Positions 38,496 to 47,200 of a stretch of DNA of 64,000 nt are shown here, in pieces. A model generated the notes under the pieces. It made no database searches. It saw only the letters and a program-made list of their open reading frames with translations, and was not told the DNA's origin. Both the position numbers and the translations under genes were made by a program. Positions within the stretch are counted from its first letter, which is position 1. The number at the start of each line of letters is the position of its first letter. The stretch comes from Pseudomonas izuensis (lineage in GTDB: Bacteria > Pseudomonadota > Gammaproteobacteria > Pseudomonadales > Pseudomonadaceae), in contig NZ_WTFT01000009.1 in the NCBI RefSeq assembly GCF_009861505.1, positions 135,751 through 199,750 of the forward strand, given 5' to 3'.

Positions 38496-39566
38496 TCACT
38501 GGAACGAAGCGCTGTCGACGGCGTGATAGACGTAGCGTCCATCGGTCATCCGCCTGATTTCTTCGAGGTAGTTGGAATTCATCACAAACAGGTTGGCACC
38601 TTCAGGCAAGGCATCCATGGCTTCTTGCGGCGAAGACACGCGCACGCCGCTCAAGGGCAGGTAGCGCCCTTGCTTGGCCGGGTTGATGTCCACTACGCGA
38701 TCCACCGCCACACCGGCCCGCTGCAGAAACAGCGAATAGATCACGCCTTTGGACGACGCCCCCCAGATCGCCGAACCCTGCCCGGGTGCGGCCTGGATGA
38801 TCTGCACCGCACGCTCGAGGCTGGCGGTGAAACCCTCGGGCAACACCAGGCGTGGCACCGGTTGCTCCGGGGTCAGGCGCAATGTGGCCAGGTCGGCGAC
38901 GACGTACAGGTACTGGCCGCCAAACAGGTGGCCGGCCTCATGCACCGTGCCGAACATCCGGCGCAGATCATCGAGGCGGAAATAATTGACGTGTTCGTAA
39001 AACAGGTCGAACCAGGCACGGTGCTCAAGAATCCAGTCGAAGCACGGCACTTCGATGTAGATCTGCCCGCCCTGATTGGCCTCGGCCATCTGGGCCAGAA
39101 AACCCACCGGGTCCTGGATGTGTTCCAGCACATGACGCAGCACGATGGCGTCCGCCGCCAGACCGAGGCCACGGGTGAAGGGCGCCTTGATCACATCGGC
39201 GTTATCGCCTTCGTAGGCCGGATCGATACCGGTGATGCGGTAGCCCAGACCTTTGAGCAGTTCCAGGAAATAACCTTTGCCGCAGCCGACCTCGATCAGT
39301 TCCTGGCCCTTGAAGTGACGGCCAATGATGCCTTCGACATCGCTCAGGTGCTTCTGGAACTGGCCGGAGTGCGCCTGCTCGTTCTGATAGTCGGCATCGT
39401 AGCTGAGCTTGTCGGCGTCGAACGCCGCGTTGAAGATCAGACCGCTGCGCTCATCCTGCACCAGCAACATGTCGGCACTGGCCGACGCTTTGGCCGATTC
39501 CGGATCGGCAAAGGTGCGGTTCTGCAACACCGGCAGGCCGGTGACCCGATACAACTCGTGCCTCAT
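38496..39566 (-). CDS. Class I SAM methyltransferase with C-methyltransferase C-terminal domain
   Basis: 356 residues. The SAM-binding part (about 90-200) has VGCGKGYFLELLKGLG and VLRHVLEHIQDPVGFL. The C-terminal part (about 260-356; GSAIWGASSKGVIYSLFL, DINPAKQGRYLPLSG) resembles the C-terminal domain of the sugar C-methyltransferase at 40.4-41.6 kb. Unlike that protein it lacks the N-terminal cysteine-rich zinc motif. It may be a second, altered sugar methyltransferase. It overlaps the preceding gene by 4 bases. Confidence 0.85.
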   Translation of the reverse strand: MRHELYRVTGLPVLQNRTFADPESAKASASADMLLVQDERSGLIFNAAFDADKLSYDADYQNEQAHSGQFQKHLSDVEGIIGRHFKGQELIEVGCGKGYFLELLKGLGYRITGIDPAYEGDNADVIKAPFTRGLGLAADAIVLRHVLEHIQDPVGFLAQMAEANQGGQIYIEVPCFDWILEHRAWFDLFYEHVNYFRLDDLRRMFGTVHEAGHLFGGQYLYVVADLATLRLTPEQPVPRLVLPEGFTASLERAVQIIQAAPGQGSAIWGASSKGVIYSLFLQRAGVAVDRVVDINPAKQGRYLPLSGVRVSSPQEAMDALPEGANLFVMNSNYLEEIRRMTDGRYVYHAVDSASFQ

Positions 39567-40414
39567 TGCTCTGCTCCCAATAACTGTTGCAAGCGCTCGG
39601 TCACCGCCCAGAACGCCAGCGGTTCGTGGGTCGGATACGGGTAGTGGCCGAGGTTCAGGCCGATAGTTGCGCCGCGTTCACGCAAGCGCCGTTCGACCAG
39701 CGCCCGCACCGAAACCGGTTGGCCGCTGGCGCAGTTGATCGTGCCGTCGAAATCGCGCTTGTGCAGGATCGCGGCGAGGTGCGCGGTGGCCGTTTCAATC
39801 GCCAGGAAGTCCCGCAGCTGTTCACCCGCCGACATGTCGAACGTCACGTCGCCGGCGTCGATCGCCCGGTCCAGCGCCGCCAACAGGCTGTTGGGGTTCT
39901 GCCCGGCGCCGTGCAGATAAAACAGCCGCGCCCACTGCAGCGTGAACGGATGCTCCTGCTGCAGATTTTGCAAAAACAGGTGCAGGGTGTGTTTGGCCAG
40001 ACCGTAGGGATTGGCCGGCTGCGCCTCGCTCTGTTCGCTCAGCGGACCACTCTGCATGCCGTACTCGAAGCAGGTTCCGGTCACCAGCACCTGCTTCACG
40101 CCCGCCCTTACCACGCCTTTGATGAAGCGGTAGTCGGCCATCAGGTTGTGCTCGAAATGGAACAGTGCCCGATAGTTCGGCAACCCCGGCCAGGCCAGGT
40201 GCGCCAGTGCATCGACGCCCTCGGTCAGTGCGCCGATATCCAGACTCGCCGCGTGAATATCCGCGCTCACGAACTCGACGTCATTGATCCACGGCATGCT
40301 CGCGGCGGTTTGCACATTGCGCGCGACCGCTCGCACCGTGCAGCCACGGGCCAACAATGCCGCAACCAAATGGCGACCGACAAACCCGGTGGCCCCGGTG
40401 ACCAGAACCTTCAC
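39563..40414 (-). CDS. NAD(P)-dependent sugar epimerase/4-reductase (extended SDR)
   Basis: 283 residues with the Rossmann motif VTGATGFVGRHL (5-16) and the SDR catalytic pattern near YGLAKHTLHLF (Tyr...Lys). In such clusters this type usually reduces the C4 keto group of the CDP-sugar, the last step. Exact stereochemistry cannot be read from sequence. It overlaps both neighbours by 4 bases. Confidence 0.87.
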   Translation of the reverse strand: MKVLVTGATGFVGRHLVAALLARGCTVRAVARNVQTAASMPWINDVEFVSADIHAASLDIGALTEGVDALAHLAWPGLPNYRALFHFEHNLMADYRFIKGVVRAGVKQVLVTGTCFEYGMQSGPLSEQSEAQPANPYGLAKHTLHLFLQNLQQEHPFTLQWARLFYLHGAGQNPNSLLAALDRAIDAGDVTFDMSAGEQLRDFLAIETATAHLAAILHKRDFDGTINCASGQPVSVRALVERRLRERGATIGLNLGHYPYPTHEPLAFWAVTERLQQLLGAEQ

Positions 40415-41637
40415 AGCACGGTCAACTCAGGCACGGCGATCACGAAACGGCCATCCCACTGCCGTACTTGCGCGAGTTGCCGGCTGACTTCGTGCAGCAG
40501 GTTCCACGGCAGCACCAGGACGTAGTCCGGTTTTTCGATATCGATCTGCGCGGGCGAAACGATTGGAATGCGGCTGCCCGGCAAATATTTGCCCTGCTTG
40601 TGCGGGTTGGCATCGGCGACCCAGGCCAGCAGGTCCGGCTTGACCCCGGCGTAGTTGAGCAAGGTGTTGCCCTTGGCGGCGGCGCCGTAGCCGACCACAC
40701 GCTTGCCATCGGCCTTGGCCTGCAACAGGAAGCGCAGCAGCTCGTGCTTGATGCGTTCGGCGGCCGGCGCGAGGGTTGTGTAGTAATCGGGGGTCTTCAC
40801 CCCGGCGTCGAGTTCGGCCTGCAACTGTTGCCGGACCGCCGGTTGCACCTGACGACGCTCGCCATCCTGACGCTGGACGAAAACCCGCAGCGAACCGCCA
40901 TGGGTCGGGAGCCGGCTGACGTCGAATACTTCCAGGCCATTACGCTCGCACAACGTCTGCACGGCGGTCAGCGACAGATAGGAATAGTGCTCGTGATACA
41001 GCGTGTCGAATTGCTGTCCGGCCATCAGCGTCAGCAGTTGCGGGAACTCGAATGTCGCCACGCCCGTCGATTTGAGCAGGGTCGCGAAACCACCGAGGAA
41101 ATCATTAATGTCCGGGACATGCGCCAGCACGTTATTGGCGGCCATCAGGTCGGCGCCCCAGCCTTCGCTGTTCAACAGCGAGGCGGTGTCGCGACCGAAA
41201 AACAACTCGCGAATCTCCAGGCCTTTCTCCCGTGCCGCTTGCGCGGTGCTGCGGGTCGGCTCGACACCCAGGCAAGGAATCCCGCGCCCGGCGACGTACT
41301 GCAACAGGTAACCGTCGTTGGCGGCAACCTCCACCACACGGCTGTCGGCGGTAAGGCCGAAACGCTCGACCATCTCGCCCACATATTGCTCGGCATGGGC
41401 CAGCCAGGTGCTGGAGAACGAACTGAAATAGGCGTACTCGGCATCGAACAGGCTGTCGGCACGGGTGTAATCCTCGGTCTGCACCAGCCAGCACTGCTGA
41501 CACACCGCGACCTTCAAGGGCACCCACTGCTCGGCTTGCTCCAGCTGATCGGCACGCACATAAGCGTTGGATGGCGGCGAGGTGCCGAGGTCGATCAGCG
41601 GCAAAGTCAACGGAGTCCCGCATCCACGGCAATTCAT
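40411..41637 (-). CDS. Sugar C-methyltransferase (TylC3 type, zinc motif plus SAM domain)
   Basis: 408 residues. The N-terminus has two CxxC pairs (CRGCG at 3-7 and CQQCW near 46-50), a putative zinc site of the Methyltransf_13 type. The SAM domain (about 85-210) includes VVEVAANDGYLLQYV. The C-terminal domain (about 310-400; GKRVVGYGAAAKGNTLLNY, ANPHKQGKYLPGS) is the C-methyltransferase C-terminal domain. Characterised relatives put a methyl on C3 of NDP-4-keto-6-deoxyhexoses. Here the likely substrate is CDP-4-keto-6-deoxyglucose from RfbG or its epimer. Confidence 0.9.
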   Translation of the reverse strand: MNCRGCGTPLTLPLIDLGTSPPSNAYVRADQLEQAEQWVPLKVAVCQQCWLVQTEDYTRADSLFDAEYAYFSSFSSTWLAHAEQYVGEMVERFGLTADSRVVEVAANDGYLLQYVAGRGIPCLGVEPTRSTAQAAREKGLEIRELFFGRDTASLLNSEGWGADLMAANNVLAHVPDINDFLGGFATLLKSTGVATFEFPQLLTLMAGQQFDTLYHEHYSYLSLTAVQTLCERNGLEVFDVSRLPTHGGSLRVFVQRQDGERRQVQPAVRQQLQAELDAGVKTPDYYTTLAPAAERIKHELLRFLLQAKADGKRVVGYGAAAKGNTLLNYAGVKPDLLAWVADANPHKQGKYLPGSRIPIVSPAQIDIEKPDYVLVLPWNLLHEVSRQLAQVRQWDGRFVIAVPELTVL

Positions 41638-42194
41638 ACACGCACTCCAGCAAAGTGTTCATCGAGCAAGGGATGGCTGGAATCCCGCGCCGACAGATTA
41701 TTGACAGGCAACGGCCAGGCAATCGCCAGCCGTGGATCGTTCACCGACAACCCGCCTTCGTGCGCAGGCGTGTAATCGTTGCTGTGCAGATAAAGCAGCT
41801 CGGCATCGGTACTCAGGGTCTGGAAGCCGTGGGCGAACCCGGCCGGGATCAGCAGGCTGCGCCCATCGCCGGCGCGCAGGTGCTCGGCGTGCCAGTGCAG
41901 GAAGGTGTCGGAGTCGGGGCGCAAATCCACCGCCACGTCCCAAACCTCGCCACGCAGGCAGGTGATCAACTTGGCTTCCGGCGCATGGGCGTTCTGGTAA
42001 TGCAGGCCGCGCACCGTGCCGCGTTCGCGGGTGCAGGAATGGTTGATCTGACGGATATGAAACGCCTGGCCGAAGGCGTTCAGGCTGCCCTCGCAAAACA
42101 GCCGGGCGAAGTGCCCGCGCTCGTCTTCGAAGCGTTTGTGCTGCACGCTGAACAGCCCGTCCAGCGGCAATGCCTTCAACTGAAATTCGCTCAC
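41634..42194 (-). CDS. rfbC: RmlC/RfbC-type sugar 3,5-epimerase
   Basis: 186 residues, dTDP-4-dehydrorhamnose 3,5-epimerase cupin family (DERGHFARLFC, NHSCTRERGTVRGLHYQ with the catalytic His, FAHGFQTL). The start is GTG at 42194 overlapping the rfbG stop. In this context the substrate is probably the CDP-4-keto-6-deoxy sugar rather than the dTDP sugar, as no rmlA or rmlB is present. In C-methyl sugar pathways a 3(,5)-epimerase commonly works beside the methyltransferase. Confidence 0.9.
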   Translation of the reverse strand: MSEFQLKALPLDGLFSVQHKRFEDERGHFARLFCEGSLNAFGQAFHIRQINHSCTRERGTVRGLHYQNAHAPEAKLITCLRGEVWDVAVDLRPDSDTFLHWHAEHLRAGDGRSLLIPAGFAHGFQTLSTDAELLYLHSNDYTPAHEGGLSVNDPRLAIAWPLPVNNLSARDSSHPLLDEHFAGVRV

Positions 42195-43273
42195 AACGCG
42201 CCTCGGTACAGGTTCAACTGGCTCAAGGTGATGGCGCGCATGTCATCGCCGTTCTGCCACGCCAAATGCCAATCCAGGGTCTGGGTCAGGCATTGCTGCA
42301 ACGACCAGCGAGGTCGCCAGGCCAGCAATTGACGGGCGCGACTGCTGTCCAGGCGCAGCAGGCCGGCTTCATGCAAGTCACTCGGCTCGATGCGCAGCCC
42401 GCGGGCTTGCGGCCAGCGATGGGCGAGCAACTCGACGACTTCGCCTACGCTGCACATGTCCGCCTCACTCGGGCCGAAGTTCCATGCACCAGCGAATTGC
42501 GGGCCTTGCTCATACAGGCCGGCAGCCAGTTGCAGATAACCGGCCAGTGGCTCAAGCGCGTGCTGCCATGGACGCACGGCATGGGGGAAACGCAGGGTCA
42601 CGGGCTCGTTCGCCGACCAGGCCTTGAGCACGTCGGGAATCAAACGCTCCGGCGCGAAATCACCACCGCCCAGCACGTTGCCGGCGCGGGCCGTGGCCAG
42701 GGCCAGGCCATGCTCGGCATGACGCTCGGCCGGGAAGAACGAGGCCGCGTAGGACTGTGCCAGCAACTCGCAGCAAGCCTTGCTGCTGCTATAAGGATCG
42801 TGTCCGCCCAGCGCTTCGTTCTCGCGGTATGGCCACAGCCATTCCTGATTGGCGTAGACCTTGTCGGTGGTCACCAGCACACAGGCACGGACGCCGCCGA
42901 CCTGGCGGATGGCTTCCAGCAGGTTGAGGGTCCCCATGACGTTGCTGGAGTAAGTACCCAACGGGTCGCGATAACCCTCGCGTACCAGTGGCTGGGCCGC
43001 CAGGTGCAGGACGATTTCCGGTTGGGTCTCGGCGATCAGTTCCAGCAAGGCGCCGAGGTCACGCAGGTCGCCTCGCTGATCGTTGATGCCTTCGTGCACG
43101 CGCGCCAGTTCGAACAGGCTCGGCTCGGTGGACGGATCGAGGGCAAACCCGCTGACCTCGGCACCCAGGCTTTGCAGCCACAACGTCAACCAACTGCCCT
43201 TGAAACCGGTGTGGCCGGTGACCAGAACCCGCTTGCCGCGCCAGAACTGCGGGCTCAGTCCCATTGCTTCCAT
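42191..43273 (-). CDS. rfbG: CDP-glucose 4,6-dehydratase RfbG
   Basis: About 360 residues. It is an extended SDR with [17 protein letters not shown] near the N-terminus, the long insert typical of CDP-glucose dehydratases, and [11 protein letters not shown] holding Tyr and Lys. It makes CDP-4-keto-6-deoxyglucose. ATG codons at 43294, 43273 and 43264 are possible; 43273 is chosen because GGGGAGG stands directly upstream, though 43264 (MGLSPQFW) fits the family as well. It overlaps the end of rfbF. Confidence 0.93.
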   Translation of the reverse strand: MEAMGLSPQFWRGKRVLVTGHTGFKGSWLTLWLQSLGAEVSGFALDPSTEPSLFELARVHEGINDQRGDLRDLGALLELIAETQPEIVLHLAAQPLVREGYRDPLGTYSSNVMGTLNLLEAIRQVGGVRACVLVTTDKVYANQEWLWPYRENEALGGHDPYSSSKACCELLAQSYAASFFPAERHAEHGLALATARAGNVLGGGDFAPERLIPDVLKAWSANEPVTLRFPHAVRPWQHALEPLAGYLQLAAGLYEQGPQFAGAWNFGPSEADMCSVGEVVELLAHRWPQARGLRIEPSDLHEAGLLRLDSSRARQLLAWRPRWSLQQCLTQTLDWHLAWQNGDDMRAITLSQLNLYRGAL

Positions 43274-44028
43274 GGGGCCTCCCCGCTCTGCCACAACGAC
43301 TCCAGGTGGTTCTTGTCACGCAGGGTGTCCATCGGATGCCAGAAGCCTTCGTGCTGGAAGGCCTGCAACTGCTGTTCGCTGGCCAGCTTCGTCAGCGGTT
43401 CGGCTTCCCATGAGGTGTGATCGGCGGCGATGTAAGGCAAGACCTTTGGCGAAAGGACAAAGAAGCCGCCGTTGATCCAGCCGCCGTCGCCACGCGGCTT
43501 CTCGGTGAAACCCAAGACCCTGTCGCCATCGCGCTCCAGGGCGCCATAGCGTCCCGGCGGCTGCACCGCGGTCACGGTGGCGAGCTTGCCATGGCTCAGG
43601 TGGAAGTCGACCAGCGCACCGATGTTGAGGTCCGAAACGCCATCGCCGTAGGTGAAACAGAACGCTTGCTCGTTTTCCAGATAACGCGAGGCGCGACGCA
43701 AACGCCCGCCGGTCATGGTTTCTTCACCGGTGTCGATCAGCGTGACGCGCCATGGCTCGCTGTAGTTCTGGTGAACATCCATGCGGTTGTTGCACATGTC
43801 GAAAGTGACGTCGGAGGTGTGCAGGAAGTAGTTGGCAAAGAAGTCCTTGATCGCATAGCCCTTGTAGCCAAGGCAGATCACGAAATCATGAATCCCGTGA
43901 GCGGAGTACTGCTTCATGATGTGCCAAAGAATTGGCTTGCCGCCGATTTCAATCATTGGCTTAGGCTTGAGGTGCGACTCTTCGCTGATCCGCGTACCGA
44001 GACCACCTGCCAGAATTACTGCCTTCAT
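43255..44028 (-). CDS. rfbF: Glucose-1-phosphate cytidylyltransferase RfbF
   Basis: 257 residues. The nucleotidyltransferase signature [20 protein letters not shown] is complete, and the RfbF-specific features ([37 protein letters not shown]) are present. It forms CDP-glucose from CTP and glucose-1-phosphate. It is the first gene of the 13-gene glycosylation unit, with a good ribosome site (GGGGAGAGG) and about 210 bases of leader before it that contain a possible sigma-54 site. Confidence 0.95.
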   Translation of the reverse strand: MKAVILAGGLGTRISEESHLKPKPMIEIGGKPILWHIMKQYSAHGIHDFVICLGYKGYAIKDFFANYFLHTSDVTFDMCNNRMDVHQNYSEPWRVTLIDTGEETMTGGRLRRASRYLENEQAFCFTYGDGVSDLNIGALVDFHLSHGKLATVTAVQPPGRYGALERDGDRVLGFTEKPRGDGGWINGGFFVLSPKVLPYIAADHTSWEAEPLTKLASEQQLQAFQHEGFWHPMDTLRDKNHLESLWQSGEAPWKQWD

Positions 44029-44164
44029 CCTCTCCCCTCTTGTTCTTCACAGGGCTCAACCAAGCTTCATCAAGCTTTTGCAGGCCGCCGGGCTAAAACA
44101 TTGGCCGTGTCCGGCGCGTGCGGACTGGCCGCAAGCGCTCGTTTTATGGCGATATAGGGACGAC

Positions 44165-44180
44165 TTGCAGGAAGCGCGCC
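44165..44180 (-). promoter_or_regulatory. Possible sigma-54 promoter of the rfbF-to-pseI glycosylation unit
   Basis: The minus strand reads TGGCGCG CTTC CTGCA: one mismatch in the -24 half and one in the -12 half, with GG and GC ten bases apart. It lies about 140 bases before rfbF. In GC-rich DNA such matches arise by chance, so this is weaker than the fli and fle sites. Confidence 0.45.
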
Positions 44181-44241
44181 AGCTCTTAAGGCAGGCGGCC
44201 AGGCAGGGTACAGGCGGCGCTCTTGATGAACCTTCAGGCAT

Positions 44242-44280
44242 AAAAAAACGCAGCCGAGGATGAGTCGACTGCGTTTTTTT
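44242..44280 (-). terminator. Terminator after the 1186-residue glycosyltransferase
   Basis: AAAAAAACGCAG and CTGCGTTTTTTT form a strong stem with flanking A and T runs around a 15-base loop that itself can pair (TCGACT/AGCCGA partial). It lies about 20 bases past the glycosyltransferase stop and separates it from the rfbF unit. Confidence 0.88.
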
Positions 44281-44298
44281 GTGCGTTGCCTGAAAGGA

Positions 44299-47200
44299 TC
44301 AGTCCGGCAACCAACCCCACAACCAATGCTGGAGGTTATCGCCGCGCAGCATGAAATCGCGGTGCACTGCCTCGCGCAGTTCATCGCCCATGCGATAGCT
44401 GGCATCGGGATCGGCCAGGTGCATGCGGATCGCCTGCAACCATTCCTCGGTGCTGTTGCTGTAGACCCTGGTGCACGGTAAGTGGCCGCGATAGGCCGCG
44501 GTGTCGGTGCAGATCACCGGATAACCGCAGGCACCGTACTCCAGCAGGCGCAGGTTGCTCTTGCAGTCGTTGAAGATGTGGAACTCCAGCGGCGCCAGTG
44601 CCAGGTCGAGGTTCAGGCTCGCCAGTTTGTACGGGTAGCCTTGAAAGCCGGTGGTGGAATGAAACTCGTGAATGTAGGGCCGCAACGCCTCCGGGCACAT
44701 GCCAAAAAAGACCCACTCGACGTCATTCGCCAGCTCCCGTACGACCTCGGCAATGATTTCCAGATCGCCGGTGTGGCTGGTGCCGCCGCCCCAGCCGACA
44801 CGGGGTTTGCGCGACGTTCGGCGCTGGCTGGTCAACGTGGCCCAAGGGACCGGCGAGAGCATGTTGGGCACCACGCGAATATCACTGTGCATGCTCGACA
44901 AGGCATCGGCCAACGGCTGGGTAGTGACCACCACGCGATCGCACAAAGCGATGCCTTCGCGCAGCATCTGCTCGGTGTTCACCGGTTTGTTACGGGCATG
45001 GGTATTCTTTTTCGGCGCGCTGACAACGTAGTCGTCGAGTTCGAAAATCCGCAGGGCGCCGGAGTATTTCTTCATGCGCAGAATGTCACCTGCCGCGCCT
45101 TCGCTATAACGCCCTTGCAACACGATGGTGTCCGGCCCCAGGCGCTCGATTTCCACGGTCGACGGCGACTCGTAAGCCACTCTGGCGATCACCCGGCCCG
45201 CCGCCTGAAGTTCTTCCAGCGGTGCAGTCACCCGGTAAATGCCGACCGCCGTGCTGTTGACCGGCAGGCCCAGGACCAGCGGCAAGGCGCGGGTGCAAAA
45301 CGGGTTCCAGTTGTGGCGCAGCGAAGCCTCCAGGCTGAAGCTGGAAACGCCGAGGCTGAGTGCCGGACTGTAGGCCGGATCCCTGGCGATTTTCGGCAGC
45401 CACTTGCAGTAGAACGCTTCCTGCTCCAGCTCCTGCTCCAGCCGTGCCGGCACAGCCTCGCGGGGCGCCAGTACGACACTGGCGTAAGGTGTCCAGACCA
45501 CCAGGTAACCGGCCTTGCTCGCCCGCAAACACAGATCGACGTGGCTCAAATCCAGGCTGAACGTCCTGTCGTCAAAGCCTCCCACTTCGTCGAGCGCCTG
45601 CTTGCGCACCATCAGGCAGTGATTGCTCACGGCACTCCAGTTCTGAGTGACATGCAGGCGCTGCATGTAGCCACGGGACCCGGCCGCCTCGCCCTGGAAC
45701 GGCGAACCCACCGGGCCCGCCAGCCCGAGTATCAAACCGGCACTGACAATCGTGCCCTCGGGGCTGAGAATCCGCGCACCGACCACGCCCACTTCAGGAC
45801 GCCGGGCATGATTGAGCAATTCGTCCAGCCAGTCGCCGTCGCCAATCACCGCTTGCGCACTGAGCAGCAACAGGTACTCGCCACGCGCCTGCTCCGCGGC
45901 AAAATTGTGAATGGCGGCGTCATTGTCATCACCGGCGTAACGCAGTACCCGCAACATCGCGGCCCCCATTTGCGCCATGGCCGCCAGCCAGTCGAGCATG
46001 GCCTGGTCATCGGTCCCGCTTTCAACGATCAGGATTTCATACTGGGTGTAAGCGGTGCGCTCGATCACGCTTTCAATGCAACGCTGCAAGGCGTAGAGCG
46101 AATCCGCTGTGCGCACGATGATCGACACCAAAGGCCGGGCTCCGTGCGAATAATCGATGCGATTGATCAACGGCAGCGCTTCATGCCGGATAGCATGGGC
46201 CACGCCCAAACGGTCCAGGTGCGCACTGACCATCCCGGCATTGCGATCGATCACCGCAGGCAACGACAACCAGTTGGCGTAGGTCAGGCTCGATTCAACT
46301 TGTATTTCGGCGATGTGCTCGATGGTCTGCGGACCGGCTTCCTCCACCAGACGCCACAACAGGTCATGGGGCGCCAATTCGCCATGGGCCGGATCGAACC
46401 CGCCCAGCGCCATGAAACGCTGACGTTCGAACGCCAGGGTGCGCCCGACGTAAGGATAGGCACGCATCAGATCGAGGTTGAAGTCCGGTTTGAACACCGG
46501 ATCGATGGACTCCCCGTCGAACAGCGCACCCTCGTCGCTGTAGGCACACAGGATGCCTGGAGAACCGGCAATCCGTTCGGCCAGAATCAGTAGCGCAGAC
46601 TCGCGCAAGGTGTCGCCGGCCCGAAGCAGATAGAACCAGTGGGCGCCCTCCAGTTGCGGGACGACCGCATTGAGCTGCTGCGCCCACTCGGCGTGCCAGG
46701 GCAACTGCACCACGCGCTCACCGGCGACATCACTGGCGTCGGACAGCACGACCACCGCTTGCGGCGCATAGAGCTGGGATTCGATGCTCTGCAGCGTGGT
46801 TTTCAGTGCGGCACTGTCGGCATCGCTGTCGATCACGATCGGCACGATTTGGGGCTTGAACGCCCAGGTGTCGATACGCTGCGGCATCAAGCGCCGCTCG
46901 ACGTCCGAGAACCTGCGGACCGCCAGCCATTCGCGGTAGAAATCGGCGTAACTGCCACTCTCCCCACCCACCCGGCCATTCACCACGGTGTTGCGGTTGC
47001 CCAGAATTCGCACAACGCACAACTCTTCCCAGGCATGAGGCTGATCGCTGATTTTCGCCAGATCGATGAAGCGCACCCACCCCGAAGCCGGCGCCGACTC
47101 GCCACTGCGAGCCGCCAGCATCTGAGTCAACCAGCTCCACTCCTGAAGGGTGGCCTTGACCATCTCCGGGGTTTTGCTCAGACGCTCCGGGTACAAGCGC

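Noticed and set aside
41634..44028. dTDP-rhamnose pathway
   Set aside because: Only the RmlC-type epimerase is present; the nucleotidyltransferase and dehydratase are of the CDP-glucose type, and rmlA, rmlB and rmlD are missing.
39563..44028. CDP-3,6-dideoxyhexose (abequose/paratose) pathway
   Set aside because: The needed CDP-4-keto-6-deoxyglucose-3-dehydratase (RfbH) is absent, and C-methyltransferases are present instead.
44482..46593. 703-codon open frame on the plus strand opposite the large glycosyltransferase
   Set aside because: Antisense shadow with His/Arg/Gln-rich composition; the minus-strand frame has clear glycosyltransferase motifs.
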